Positions 19,346-29,107 of a DNA stretch of 64,000 nt are shown piece by piece. The DNA lies in NCBI RefSeq assembly GCF_028714775.1, contig NZ_JAQTLS010000004.1:177497-241496 (forward strand), written 5' to 3'. Positions within the stretch are counted from its first letter, which is position 1. Each line of letters begins with the position of its first letter. The notes below the pieces were generated by a model that saw only the letters and a program-made list of their open reading frames with translations, was not told the DNA's origin and did no database searches. The position numbers were made by a program, and so were the translations under genes. The stretch comes from Thiothrix sp. Its GTDB lineage: Bacteria; Pseudomonadota; Gammaproteobacteria; Thiotrichales; Thiotrichaceae.

Positions 19346-20548
19346 CTAGCCACAAAAATCAATGGCTAACAAGGAGATGTCGTCAGGTTTGTCTTCACCC
19401 GTGTTCCCTAATTTAAGCTGCTTGCCTAGCTGCACCATCACTTGACGTGCGGGCAAGTGCATCAATGCCTGCAAATGTTCCTGCAAGTCATCTTCGCTCA
19501 CGGGTTTGCCGGATTCTGTCTGTAATTCCAACAAGCCATCCGAGTAGAGGATGAAGCGGCTACCGGGGGGGAAGGGGACTTTGATGGTTTCATATTCCAC
19601 ATCCGGTAACAGGCCGATGGGGAAGCCTGTGCATTGCAGCCGTTCCAGTTTGCGCGTGACGGGTGAAAACAAGAACGGTTGGGGGTGTCCGGCTTGTACG
19701 AAATACAAGCATTCGTCCACCGTATCGACCACGCCCATGATCAGGGTCAAATAGTGGTCGCCCGTATCCAGCATGTGGTTCAAGTGATGGTTCAAGCGCT
19801 CAGCCAGTCGGGAGGGGAACATCGGCGCTTGTTTCCGGTTCAATTCATCGACGCAGTACAACTCACCCGTTGAACTCAGCAGTGTTTGCAAGCACATCGA
19901 CAGCAAGGCGGAGGATATGCCATGCCCTGATACGTCTATCGAGTAAAAGAACAGCAATTCATCATTGATCGGAAAATAGTTGAAGGTATCCCCACCAATG
20001 TACTGGGCGGGTTGGAAAAACCAGTCCACACACAAGTGCTTAAAGATTTTCTGGCTGGGAAGCACGCCTGTTTGTAAGACGGCAGCACGTTTCAGGTCAT
20101 TTTGAATCAGGGCTTGAGCGGCGGATAGGGAGTGGTTGACGTTTTCCAAATGCCGGTTTTTTTCTTCCAGCGTATGTTCCAGATCCAGCACCCGCTGGGC
20201 AGCCCGCAGGCGCACTTCCAGTTCTTCGCCCACGATAGGTTTGGTGGCGAAATCATCCGCACCTGCATCCATGCCATGAATCAGGTTTTGTTTGCCGGAC
20301 ATGCCGGTGAGCAAAATGATGTAAACGTAATGCGGCAAGTCAGCAGCACGGATAGTACGGCACAGGGTCGGCCCATCCATCACTGGCATCAGCCAATCAC
20401 TGATCACAACATGGAAATGTTTTTGCTGGATCAGTTCCCACGCGGCTTGACCGTGGTCAGCCAACATCACCTGATGTCCCATGAGGGTCAGGATGCGGCG
20501 CAGGATCAACTGCATATCTCTGGCATCATCAACGACTAAAATATTCAT
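19346..20548 (-). CDS. Response regulator with PP2C (RsbU/SpoIIE) phosphatase output
   Basis: A 400-residue fusion. The receiver domain (1-120) has the acidic pair VVDDARD and acceptor D51 in VISDWLMPV. A short coiled coil (about 125-155) leads to a PP2C/SpoIIE domain with metal-binding motifs GGDTFNYF and SIDVSGHG and the late YSDGLLE. Phosphorylation should switch on dephosphorylation of the STAS protein. It is the first gene of the minus arm and faces the Hpt gene across a 160-bp divergent intergenic region, so the Hpt is its likely phosphodonor. Confidence 0.93.
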   Translation of the reverse strand: MNILVVDDARDMQLILRRILTLMGHQVMLADHGQAAWELIQQKHFHVVISDWLMPVMDGPTLCRTIRAADLPHYVYIILLTGMSGKQNLIHGMDAGADDFATKPIVGEELEVRLRAAQRVLDLEHTLEEKNRHLENVNHSLSAAQALIQNDLKRAAVLQTGVLPSQKIFKHLCVDWFFQPAQYIGGDTFNYFPINDELLFFYSIDVSGHGISSALLSMCLQTLLSSTGELYCVDELNRKQAPMFPSRLAERLNHHLNHMLDTGDHYLTLIMGVVDTVDECLYFVQAGHPQPFLFSPVTRKLERLQCTGFPIGLLPDVEYETIKVPFPPGSRFILYSDGLLELQTESGKPVSEDDLQEHLQALMHLPARQVMVQLGKQLKLGNTGEDKPDDISLLAIDFCG

Positions 20549-20708
20549 GAGTCATATCTTGTTTTTATGATGTTATTAACACTCTTATGCAACTATGCTA
20601 CCATCAACTCAACGTAATATGTATAAATATAAGTGATCGTTTAACGTGAATCCGGCAACTGGTACTCCATCAGGTGCGGGACAATAAAAAATCAGCGGGT
20701 TACATACC
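20549..20708. promoter_or_regulatory. Divergent control region of the polysaccharide locus
   Basis: This 160-bp AT-rich gap separates the REC-PP2C gene (minus) from the Hpt gene (plus) and must contain promoters for both arms. I see AT-rich blocks near 20615-20635 but no certain -10/-35 pair and no sigma-54 element. Confidence 0.5.
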
Positions 20709-21065
20709 ATGACAACAATGACAAGCCCTTCTGTAGACGACCAAACCTACACCATGTTGCAAGAAATCATGGCTGACGAGTTTGGTGAATTAGTCGATTT
20801 TTTCCGCAAAGACACCCAGCAAGGCGTTGATGTGCTCAAAATTTGTATTGATGCCGGTGACAGCGAGCAGGTCGGTTCGATTTGCCACAAAATGAAATCC
20901 AGCAGTAAGCTGATTGGTGCATTCCGTTTGGCTGAATTCGCCCGTTTGTTGGAAGAATACAAGACTGACCAAGATCAAACCCGCGCCCAAGAAAACTGGC
21001 AAAGCCTGCGGGAAGAATGCGCAGATGTAATGTGTTGGTTAGACCAACAAACAGCGACCTCCTAG
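20709..21065 (+). CDS. Histidine phosphotransfer (Hpt) protein
   Basis: A 118-residue all-helical Hpt domain with phospho-accepting H60 in ICHKMKSSSKLIGA. It would relay phosphate from the receiver of the hybrid kinase (21665-23011) to another receiver, most simply that of the REC-PP2C protein divergently encoded at 19346-20548. Confidence 0.9.
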   Translation: MTTMTSPSVDDQTYTMLQEIMADEFGELVDFFRKDTQQGVDVLKICIDAGDSEQVGSICHKMKSSSKLIGAFRLAEFARLLEEYKTDQDQTRAQENWQSLREECADVMCWLDQQTATS

Positions 21066-21116
21066 AGCGCAGCATTTTTCATATTTCATAACAATAATTA
21101 AAACAAGGGGATAAGT

Positions 21117-21665
21117 ATGAAAGGCATGGTCTTCACCGAATTCATGGAGATGGTGGAAAGCACGTTTTCCGCCGACATGGTTGATGACATTATCGAAGCT
21201 TCTGACCTGCCATCGGGTGGGGCGTACACGGCGGTGGGCACTTACCCGCACGCGGAGATGGTGGCGTTGGTACAAAGCCTTTCCAAACAAAGCGGGATGC
21301 CGGTTCCGGCGCTGATCAAGCATTTCGGGTATTATTTGTTCGGGCGCTTCGTGGCGCTTTACCCGATGTTTTTTACCACAGCCACTAATGCCTTCAGCTT
21401 CCTTGAATCCATTGAAAACTATGTCCATATCGAGGTGCGGAAATTATACCCCGATGCGCAACTCCCTACCTTTGAGACCACCCGCGAGAGTGAGCATAAA
21501 CTGATGATGGTTTACCGCTCCAAACACCCGTTTGCAACACTGGCGGAAGGCTTGATCGAAGGTTGTCTGGATTATTTCAAGGTTAAGGCACAGGTTGAAG
21601 TCGTCGATTGCTCGGCAGGGCGCGGTACTCACGTTGAATTCCACATCACGCGGATGGATGCCTGA
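21117..21665 (+). CDS. H-NOX heme nitric-oxide sensor
   Basis: A 182-residue H-NOX (HNOB) domain protein. The proximal heme ligand H104 lies in [15 protein letters not shown], the family signature. The heme-propionate motif Y-x-S-x-R reads Y133-R-S-K-H137, so the arginine is replaced by histidine. H-NOX proteins bind NO (some also O2) and inhibit or activate an adjacent kinase. The stop codon overlaps the ATG of the hybrid kinase by one base, strong evidence of a functional pair. Confidence 0.95.
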   Translation: MKGMVFTEFMEMVESTFSADMVDDIIEASDLPSGGAYTAVGTYPHAEMVALVQSLSKQSGMPVPALIKHFGYYLFGRFVALYPMFFTTATNAFSFLESIENYVHIEVRKLYPDAQLPTFETTRESEHKLMMVYRSKHPFATLAEGLIEGCLDYFKVKAQVEVVDCSAGRGTHVEFHITRMDA

Positions 21666-23011
21666 TGGATGCAGATGTCGAACGTCTGCACCGCCGTCTG
21701 GAACGTGAACGCAGCGCCCGCAAACAGGCCGAGCAACTGCTGGAAAGCAAAAGCCTAGAGTTGTATCGGGCTAATCAGGAACTGCGGGCGCTAGCGGATT
21801 CTTTGGAAAACACCGTCGCTGAACGTACCCGCGAATTGGTGGAGGCGCGTGATCAGGCGATGATTGCTAACCGTGCCAAAAGCGCTTTTTTGGCTGCCAT
21901 GAGCCACGAAATCCGCACTCCGATGAATGGTATCATCGGCATGGCGACCTTATTGCAAGACACCCTGTTGAATACCGCGCAGGTGCAGCAACTCGACACC
22001 ATCCTGCAATCGTCGCAATCCCTGCTGGGCATTATCAACGACATCCTCGATATTTCCCGTTTGGAAGCAGGTAAGTTGGAGTTGTTGGAAGAGGACTTTT
22101 ACCTCTGTGACATCTTGCCCAATATCATCGACACCATGCGCACCATTGCCAGCCAAAAACAACTGGCTTTGGTGTTGAAGGTGGACAACGGTATTCCCAC
22201 CAACTTGCGCGGTGATCCGTTACGGTTACGCCAGATATTGCTGAACTTGGTCAGTAACGCCATCAAATTTACTTCGGTCGGGCAAGTCACCGTGCGGGTA
22301 TCCCGTTCCAGCCATGATGCCAACGTGCTGCGTTTTGAGGTGCAAGATACTGGCATTGGCATTTCGCAGGAAAAAGTAACCAGCCTGTTCCGTGCGTTTA
22401 GCCAGATTAACCGTTACGACCAACACAATAACAGTGGCACGGGGCTGGGGCTTGCCATTAGCCGTAAGTTGGCTAATTTGATGGGTGGAACTGTCGGGGT
22501 AGAGAGTACTGAGGGTGTTGGCAGCACTTTCTGGTTGGAATTGCCCGTGATCCCAGAACAAATTGATTGTCCGATGAGAGGAGAGAACCAAGTGGATAAT
22601 ACCTTGGTATCGCAAGCGCCCGCCGCCAGCCATGGGGAAGGCCAGCGCATTTTGGTGGTGGAAGACCACAAGATTAACCAGATGGTCGCCCAAGGGATGT
22701 TGGCAAAGCTAGGCTATCACGTCACGTTAGCAGAAGACGGTTTTCAGGCACTCGATGTATTACGCCGTGAAGATTTCGATCTGGTGTTGATGGACATCCA
22801 AATGCCCGGTATGAGTGGGGTCGAAACGACGCGGAAAATCCGTGCAGAATTTCCGCACCGTGACTTGCCTATTCTCGCCTTGACCGCCAATGCCATGAAA
22901 GGTGACGAACAGGCATATTTGGCTGCGGGTATGAAGGCTTGCCTGACCAAACCTATCCAAATTGACACGCTGGCTGCGGCACTCAAGGAGTGGTGTCTCG
23001 TGCCTGCCTAG
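21665..23011 (+). CDS. H-NOX-associated hybrid histidine kinase
   Basis: A 448-residue soluble hybrid kinase: N-terminal coiled coil (about 1-70), HisKA with H81 in [14 protein letters not shown], HATPase ([15 protein letters not shown] and [12 protein letters not shown]) and a C-terminal receiver with acceptor Asp in [14 protein letters not shown]. It lacks its own sensor domain, as in HnoK/HahK-type kinases, which take their signal from a separate H-NOX protein. Output is expected through the Hpt protein encoded just upstream. Confidence 0.94.
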   Translation: MDADVERLHRRLERERSARKQAEQLLESKSLELYRANQELRALADSLENTVAERTRELVEARDQAMIANRAKSAFLAAMSHEIRTPMNGIIGMATLLQDTLLNTAQVQQLDTILQSSQSLLGIINDILDISRLEAGKLELLEEDFYLCDILPNIIDTMRTIASQKQLALVLKVDNGIPTNLRGDPLRLRQILLNLVSNAIKFTSVGQVTVRVSRSSHDANVLRFEVQDTGIGISQEKVTSLFRAFSQINRYDQHNNSGTGLGLAISRKLANLMGGTVGVESTEGVGSTFWLELPVIPEQIDCPMRGENQVDNTLVSQAPAASHGEGQRILVVEDHKINQMVAQGMLAKLGYHVTLAEDGFQALDVLRREDFDLVLMDIQMPGMSGVETTRKIRAEFPHRDLPILALTANAMKGDEQAYLAAGMKACLTKPIQIDTLAAALKEWCLVPA

Positions 23012-23047
23012 CCCAAAACAAGAAAAACAACAGGGGTAATATGACCA

Positions 23048-23575
23048 ATGAACAGTCTCCAACATGTTTTGCTGAGTATGCTGCTGGCATTGGTGGTCTA
23101 CCTCGCCGTGCAAAACCAGCAACTGCGTGCCGACATCGGTGCAATCAACACCCTACAACAAGGTTCGGCGGAGGTATTGGCAAAAACGCTTGCCCCGCTG
23201 GGTGAAAAAATAGATGCCATTAATACGGTGACGGGCAAGCTGGGTAAGGATGCCGATGCAGCGACCAACCAGAAGCTCGCTGTGCTACAAAACCGCCTCG
23301 AACTTTATAAAACCCTTGGCACGGTCAATCAGGCCAACCAGTTGCGGGCAGCAGGCAAGGGTGCAGAGGCAGCGGAAAAACTAGGCAGTACCAAAAAAGC
23401 AATCTGGCAAGCCGGTGAGGCATTCGCCGCACAAAAAGCCCGTTTGCAAGGGTTGATGCCCGCCATCGACAAGCTGGTAGCCGCATGGAAAGGCGGTGAC
23501 ACCAATACCGCACCGGATGATGTCCGCAAAGAGCTAGAAGCTGTTCTGGGGGAGCTGGGCAATGAACAAAAATAA
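23048..23575 (+). CDS. Membrane-anchored coiled-coil hypothetical protein
   Basis: A 175-residue protein with an N-terminal membrane anchor (LLSMLLALVVYLAV, about 7-21) and a long alanine- and lysine-rich helical region outside the membrane. It overlaps the following DUF3131 gene by 14 bases. No family is recognised; a structural part in the polymer-export complex is possible. Confidence 0.75.
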   Translation: MNSLQHVLLSMLLALVVYLAVQNQQLRADIGAINTLQQGSAEVLAKTLAPLGEKIDAINTVTGKLGKDADAATNQKLAVLQNRLELYKTLGTVNQANQLRAAGKGAEAAEKLGSTKKAIWQAGEAFAAQKARLQGLMPAIDKLVAAWKGGDTNTAPDDVRKELEAVLGELGNEQK

Positions 23576-25007
23576 TCTCAGGGTTGCGCTGGCGTGGCTG
23601 GCAGGTCTGCTGCTGGCGGGCATCCTTATTGTCGCTATCAACCGCAGCACGCCACCCGTTACTACGGCAACATCCCAAACCTACAGCGTATTGCAGCGGT
23701 TGATGCACGGCACAGAACCGGGGCGGAGCGACACTTTTTGCGCCCTGAGTGCAGGGCCGGACAATAGCTGCCTTGGCGAACCTGGCAACCTGTGCAGCAA
23801 AGACAAGGAAATGGCGCAAATTGCGTGGAAATACTTTGAGAACAACTACAACCCAGAAACGGGTTTGTATAACGCGGCAGATAACTATAAATCCACCACC
23901 ATGTGGGATACGGGTTCGGCCTTAGCAGCCACCATCGCGGCAAAAGATTTCGGTCTCATCGACGAAAAGACCTTTGATGACCATATTCAGGCCATGTTTA
24001 AGACCTTGAATAAAATCGAGCTATTCAACAAGGAAGCGCCGAATAAAGCTTACAATACCAGTAAGGGTGAAATGGTCGATTACCGTAATAACCCTTCGCC
24101 AGAGGGTATTGGGGTGTCGGCACTCGACCTTGCCCGGATTGTTTCGTGGTTGAACACGCTGGGGTGTATGCACCCGAAATACGCCTACCCTGCGAAAAAG
24201 ACCATCGAACGTTGGGACATGAAACGCCTGATCAAAGATGGGCAGATGTTCGGCCTTTACCGTGACCCCGTTTCTAAGGCAATCCAATTGGCACAGGAAG
24301 GGCGCTTGGGTTACGAGCAATACGCAGGCAAAATTTTCCGCGAACTGGGTTACGACCAACACGTTTCCGCCACGTATAACAATGAATTCCGCGAAAAAAC
24401 GGAGATTTACGGCGTGCCTATTGCCTATGACCGCCGTGATCCGCGTGATTTGGGGGCGTATAACTACGTCGTTACCGAGTCCTATGTCATGGATGCCGTC
24501 GAGAATGGTATCGACGATGAAAATCGCCCCTTGCTGGAAAATATCTACAAAGTGCAAAAACGCCGTTGGGAAGAAACTGGAATTGTCACCGCCGTTTCTG
24601 AAGACAATCTCGACCAGAAACCTTACTTCCTTTACAACACCATTTTTACGGCGGGTTTGCCGTGGAACGCCACTACGGATAAAGGTGTGCGTTACGATAA
24701 CCTGAAAACCGTTTCTACCAAAGCTGCATTGGCTTTGGCATTACTGTTCCCGGATGACCCTTACAGCAAGCAGTTGGCTTATACGGTTGGTACGGCTTAT
24801 GACTCTGAACGCGGCTGGTATTCAGGCATTTATGAAAGCGGTGGTGGTTACAATAAGTCGATTACCGCGAATACCAACGGCATCATTATGAGTATGCTGC
24901 TGTATAAAAAATACGGGGAATTTTACAACATCTGCAAGCAGTGTAAGCGCAGCCTGAAGCTGGAGGCCAGCAAAACCAGAACCTGTGATGTTTGCGCAGC
25001 GCAATAA
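23562..25007 (+). CDS. DUF3131 protein of the polysaccharide locus (copy 2)
   Basis: A 481-residue paralogue of the protein at 11939-13255. An N-terminal membrane anchor (about 8-28) is followed by a cysteine-containing insert (CALSAGPDNSCLG), then the DUF3131 blocks AWKYFENNYNPETGLYN, TMWDTGSALAATIAA, SEDNLDQKPYF and RGWYSGIYE. Unlike copy 1 it ends in a C-x2-C-x15-C-x2-C element (CKQC then CDVC), a zinc-ribbon or disulfide-bonded knob that is odd for an envelope protein. The two copies lie in opposite arms of the locus. Confidence 0.85.
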   Translation: MNKNNLRVALAWLAGLLLAGILIVAINRSTPPVTTATSQTYSVLQRLMHGTEPGRSDTFCALSAGPDNSCLGEPGNLCSKDKEMAQIAWKYFENNYNPETGLYNAADNYKSTTMWDTGSALAATIAAKDFGLIDEKTFDDHIQAMFKTLNKIELFNKEAPNKAYNTSKGEMVDYRNNPSPEGIGVSALDLARIVSWLNTLGCMHPKYAYPAKKTIERWDMKRLIKDGQMFGLYRDPVSKAIQLAQEGRLGYEQYAGKIFRELGYDQHVSATYNNEFREKTEIYGVPIAYDRRDPRDLGAYNYVVTESYVMDAVENGIDDENRPLLENIYKVQKRRWEETGIVTAVSEDNLDQKPYFLYNTIFTAGLPWNATTDKGVRYDNLKTVSTKAALALALLFPDDPYSKQLAYTVGTAYDSERGWYSGIYESGGGYNKSITANTNGIIMSMLLYKKYGEFYNICKQCKRSLKLEASKTRTCDVCAAQ

Positions 25008-26631
25008 AGCCCTGCTGCTCTTGATGGGAGGGGGCGTGCTAATGACGCCCGCTGGCGCGTCTGACCCACCGACGCCGTTGTTACAAAAATTGGGGGCGCT
25101 GCAATGCGCTGTTGACTCCCAAACAGCACAAAAAACCCTCCGCGAGTTATTTAATATTTCCCCTCCCGGTCAGGAATGGCCGGACGAATGGTTAGGTCAG
25201 AAACCTGACGCAGCGGCACTCTATGCCGGAACATTGGACATTGCCCTCCACACCCTGAAAGCGACTGCCGAGCGTTTCCCTGACTTGCGCGAAGAGGCTG
25301 AGCGCATTGCTTTGCAGTGGAATTACTGCGACGTATTGGAAGACCAGCATTTCTACGATTTGCTGTTGCGGCAAAAGAAAGTAGAAAAGTTGCTGGCGGC
25401 TGATGATGCGCCGCTGAAGTGGGACGGTTTCCGCCAATGGGGGTTTCTGGAACCTGATCCAGCAGGGCGTTTTGTGCCGAAACTGTTGGATGAAATCCGT
25501 CTTGCGCCGAGTGCTTACCACCTGTTTTTACACAAGGCTTACCGGCAACGCTGCTTTCCGCACCCAGAAACGGGTTTATTGGTGACAGAGGCAGAATCTT
25601 ACCGTGAAGCGCCTTTGGGGCGTGATTTTTCCTCGACTGCGCTGAGTGTGCAACAAGCAGTGCCTTATCCGTTTACGTGGAATCCTGCGTGTAAGGTTAC
25701 GAAATCCGTGCTACCCGCAAAACCTGCGCCCATACAGGCAGTCGTAAAAACAGCCAGTAAGTCGCTCAAGAAACAGGCCGCTGCGCCGCATCATGTGCCA
25801 GTTCCACTTCCGCCCGTGGTGGCAGTTGCTGAAGTTGCTGCGGTGGCGGCTCCTCCAGTGGCGCATAAGGAAGAAACACCAGCATTGCAAAAATCGTTGG
25901 TGCGTACTGAGCCATTGGATAGGCCAGAAGCAGGGCAAGTGATCCTGCCAACCATCGCTATGACCTCACCTGCGGGGGATATTCCGGTATTTTTCGAGGA
26001 GGAAATCCCGGTAACACAAGCGCATGGTACGACAGGTATTCTCGACAGCGAGCCTAAAAAGCTGCGGCTGGCAGGCAGTATCGCGGATACCTTTTCCCTC
26101 CAAGATGGCGGCAATAGCTTGTCTGCCAGTGCTACCTGGTCGCCAAAAAAGAACTGGTTTATTAACGGCAATCTGTCGCTAAAAGACGGTAAGCCCGCTT
26201 ATGCGTGGAGTGCCGGTTATTCCGACTGGCGACCGGGCACGGTGTCGGCACAAATCGGTAATACTGGCCCGATTGCCCCCGGTAAAGGTTTGGACTTGGA
26301 GCACACTAACGCCAGCGTTGGTTACAAGTTCAAATCGGATGCGCTGAAAAAGCACAAACTGGCTGCCGCCGTTGGCCTGAATGCCCCGCTCAAGGGTAAG
26401 CCTAGCGCCAATGCGAGCTTGCAATGGAACCCCAAACCCAACTGGTACGCACGTACCACCGTTAGCCAGCCACTGGAAGGGGGCAAGTCCACGTGGAGTT
26501 ACGGCTTTGGTTATTCAGACCCACATCCGGGTAAATGGCGGGTTGAATACTCGAATTACGGGGCAAATAAAGCACCCGGTGACAACTTCGGGAAAGGGGC
26601 TGTTACCGTTAGTCGGGGCTGGCAGTTTTAA
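24988..26631 (+). CDS. Secreted protein with predicted C-terminal beta-barrel
   Basis: About 547 residues. A signal peptide (LLLLMGGGVLMTPAGA) is followed by a helical domain to about 230, an Ala/Pro/Val-rich linker (about 250-300) and a C-terminal domain of amphipathic strands (LSASATWSPKKNWFINGNLS, YAWSAGYSDWRPG). The last residue is Phe (SRGWQF), as in outer-membrane beta-barrels handled by BAM. ATG 24988 is preferred to the adjacent GTG at 24985. It overlaps the DUF3131 gene by 20 bases and may be the exit pore or an anchor for the polymer. Confidence 0.72.
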   Translation: MFAQRNKALLLLMGGGVLMTPAGASDPPTPLLQKLGALQCAVDSQTAQKTLRELFNISPPGQEWPDEWLGQKPDAAALYAGTLDIALHTLKATAERFPDLREEAERIALQWNYCDVLEDQHFYDLLLRQKKVEKLLAADDAPLKWDGFRQWGFLEPDPAGRFVPKLLDEIRLAPSAYHLFLHKAYRQRCFPHPETGLLVTEAESYREAPLGRDFSSTALSVQQAVPYPFTWNPACKVTKSVLPAKPAPIQAVVKTASKSLKKQAAAPHHVPVPLPPVVAVAEVAAVAAPPVAHKEETPALQKSLVRTEPLDRPEAGQVILPTIAMTSPAGDIPVFFEEEIPVTQAHGTTGILDSEPKKLRLAGSIADTFSLQDGGNSLSASATWSPKKNWFINGNLSLKDGKPAYAWSAGYSDWRPGTVSAQIGNTGPIAPGKGLDLEHTNASVGYKFKSDALKKHKLAAAVGLNAPLKGKPSANASLQWNPKPNWYARTTVSQPLEGGKSTWSYGFGYSDPHPGKWRVEYSNYGANKAPGDNFGKGAVTVSRGWQF

Positions 26632-26699
26632 CTTGCTTTGCTGCGATGACTGTCAATAGAATCAAGGCAATAAAATAATATAATCGCAGGACGCCCCCC

Positions 26700-27941
26700 A
26701 TGACCACTGAAACCCTGTCCGTCGCCCGCCCGTTTTTTAGCCTTCCAACCCATTGGATTTATGCCGATACCGGGGCAACCCGTGACCTACGGCTAGATTT
26801 CATGCGTGGCTTCGTTATCCCGCTACTGTTTGCCAGCCATTTCGAGTATTTTTCCGCGCTGATGTTTATCGGCTGGGAACGTATCGGGGTGGTGTCAACG
26901 GCAGAAATTTTCGTCATCCTTTCCGGCATTGTGGTGGGGATGGTGTATGGCAAAAAAGTGAAAAAGGATGGGGTGGGGGCTGCCATGCCGGGGCTGGTTA
27001 GCCGCTCGGTGGATTTGTACCGGGTCAGTGTGCTGATGATCCTGTTGGTGGCAGCGATCCGTTACATTCCGTGGATTGACAGCACGATTATTACGACCTT
27101 CCATGACCCTTACGCCGGTGTTGTCTACCAGCTTTACCCCGGACTTGGGGCGAGCATTTTTGAGGTCATCAGCAAAGCGCTGTTGTTGCAGATTGGCCCG
27201 CACCAGTTCCAGATTATCGGCATGTACGTGGTTATGTTCATCTTGATCACGCCGTTTGCGTTTTTTATGCTCCAGCGTGGACGTGTCAATTTGTTGCTGG
27301 GCTTAAGTTGGGTCATCTACCTGATCAACTATGGATTGCCGGAACCCGCACCTGCCACGGCGGCGATACGCTTGACAGGGGCGCAGTTTGAATACGCTTT
27401 CCCGATCCTCGCGTGGCAACTCATTTATGTGCATGGGGTGGCGGCGGGTTATTACAAACAAGCGGTGCTGGACTTTTTCAATACCGAGTGGGGCAAGGTG
27501 GTGCTGTATGTTTCCATCTTATTGAGCATTGGTTTCATGGTGTTTTCATTCAACCACCCGCTGCCGCAATTCCCTGAATGGGCGAAGTTGCACTTTGTGC
27601 CCGCAGATGTGTTCAACCAGCTTTACGGTACGTATTTCCCCAAATACAAGTTGGGGGTAGGGCGCTTGCTCAATGCGGTGGTGTTGTTCATCAGCATTTA
27701 TGCGCTGCTGACCCGTTGCTGGCAGCCGCTTAATAAGGCGTTGGGTTGGTTCTTGATCCCGCTGGGGCAGGCGTCGCTGTATGTGTTTTTCATCCACGTA
27801 TTCTTACTGCTATTGATTGCCAATACACCACTGCCGGGGTATGACAATTTCTGGATCAATACCGGCATTCATGCGGGGCTGTTGGCGCTGGTATGGGTGA
27901 TGGTGAAAAAGGAATTTTTGTTCCGCTGGGTTCCGCGCTAG
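26700..27941 (+). CDS. opgC: OpgC-family membrane acyltransferase
   Basis: A 413-residue polytopic membrane protein of the OpgC family (PF10129), with the early motif RDLRLDFMRGFVIPLLFASH followed by about ten hydrophobic segments. OpgC transfers succinyl groups to osmoregulated periplasmic glucans; homologues modify other glucans. Its place at the end of the plus-strand arm suggests acylation of the polymer made by the GT2 synthase. Confidence 0.85.
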   Translation: MTTETLSVARPFFSLPTHWIYADTGATRDLRLDFMRGFVIPLLFASHFEYFSALMFIGWERIGVVSTAEIFVILSGIVVGMVYGKKVKKDGVGAAMPGLVSRSVDLYRVSVLMILLVAAIRYIPWIDSTIITTFHDPYAGVVYQLYPGLGASIFEVISKALLLQIGPHQFQIIGMYVVMFILITPFAFFMLQRGRVNLLLGLSWVIYLINYGLPEPAPATAAIRLTGAQFEYAFPILAWQLIYVHGVAAGYYKQAVLDFFNTEWGKVVLYVSILLSIGFMVFSFNHPLPQFPEWAKLHFVPADVFNQLYGTYFPKYKLGVGRLLNAVVLFISIYALLTRCWQPLNKALGWFLIPLGQASLYVFFIHVFLLLLIANTPLPGYDNFWINTGIHAGLLALVWVMVKKEFLFRWVPR

Positions 27942-27953
27942 ACTCAGGAGATT

Positions 27954-29105
27954 ATGAATACGATAGCCAGTTATGCCGCCATCCCCGCGCAAAGCCGGGG
28001 ACGCCACTATCCCGAACCTGCGCCGCAATACCGCACGGAATTTCAGCGTGACCGCGACCGCATCATCCATTCTAAAGCCTTCCGGCGGCTGGAATACAAG
28101 ACGCAGGTGTTCGTCAACCACGAAGGTGATTTGTACCGCACACGCCTGACGCATTCTTTGGAAGTGGCGCAAATTGCCCGTTCGGTCGCCCGCAGCATGG
28201 GGCTGAATGAAGACCTTACCGAAGCAATTGCGCTTTCCCACGACTTGGGGCATACGCCGTTTGGGCACGCGGGGCAGGATGAACTCAACGAATGCATGAA
28301 GGCTTACGGCGGCTTTGAGCATAACCTGCAATCGCTGCGGGTGGTGGATGTGCTGGAAGACAGTTATGCCGATTTCCCCGGTATCAACCTTACCTTTGAA
28401 ACCCGCGAAGGCATCCTCAAACATTGTGCACTGAAACATGCCGCAACCTTGGGGGATGTCGGCGAGCGCTTCCTCAACAAAACCCAGCCTAGCCTTGAAG
28501 CGCAACTGACCAATTTGGCGGATGAGATTGCCTACAACAACCACGACATCGAAGACGGTTTGCGTTCGGGGCTGATCACGCTGGAACAGTTGCAGGAAGT
28601 GCCGGTGTTTGCGCTCGAATACGGGCATGTACGCACCGCTTACCCGGATTTGTCAGGCCGCCGTTTGATCCGCGAAACCTTGCGCCGCATGATCGGGCGT
28701 ATGGTGATTGACTTAATCGAAAGCAGCCAAGCCGCGATACAGCTTTCTGGTGTGCAAACCTTGGACGAAGTGCGTAAACAGTCGTTGGCCTTGATGCGTT
28801 ACGGTGATGAAATGCGCACGCAGAAAAACGTGCTGAAGAAATTCCTGCGCGAGAACCTGTATTTCCACCCCACAGTTTACCGCATGACGTGGCGGGCGCG
28901 GAAGGTGGTGCGGGCGCTGTTTGAAACCTACATGCAGGATACCCGCTTGCTGACGCCCAAATATCAGGTATTCGCTAAACGCTACGAAGTTGACCACGGG
29001 GAAACGGGCAGGGCGCTGGCGATTGCTGATTTTATTGCGGGGATGACCGACCGTTACGCAATGCGCGAGTACGGGCAATTATTTGATTTAGCGGGGTTAC
29101 GGTAA
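27954..29105 (+). CDS. dgt: Deoxyguanosinetriphosphate triphosphohydrolase-like protein
   Basis: A 383-residue HD-domain phosphohydrolase. The metal-binding motifs are in order: RTRLTHSLEVAQIAR, ALSHDLGHTPFGH, and a late Asp in LADEIAYNNHDIEDG. Dgt-type enzymes hydrolyse dNTPs to deoxynucleoside and triphosphate. A GGAG precedes its ATG. The next gene starts two bases after its stop, so dgt may share a transcript with the biosynthetic cluster although its function is housekeeping. Confidence 0.94.
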   Translation: MNTIASYAAIPAQSRGRHYPEPAPQYRTEFQRDRDRIIHSKAFRRLEYKTQVFVNHEGDLYRTRLTHSLEVAQIARSVARSMGLNEDLTEAIALSHDLGHTPFGHAGQDELNECMKAYGGFEHNLQSLRVVDVLEDSYADFPGINLTFETREGILKHCALKHAATLGDVGERFLNKTQPSLEAQLTNLADEIAYNNHDIEDGLRSGLITLEQLQEVPVFALEYGHVRTAYPDLSGRRLIRETLRRMIGRMVIDLIESSQAAIQLSGVQTLDEVRKQSLALMRYGDEMRTQKNVLKKFLRENLYFHPTVYRMTWRARKVVRALFETYMQDTRLLTPKYQVFAKRYEVDHGETGRALAIADFIAGMTDRYAMREYGQLFDLAGLR

Positions 29106-29107
29106 TT

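Noticed and set aside
20549..20708. Sigma-54 promoter for the polysaccharide arms
   Set aside because: No GG-N10-GC element of acceptable quality was found in the divergent region.
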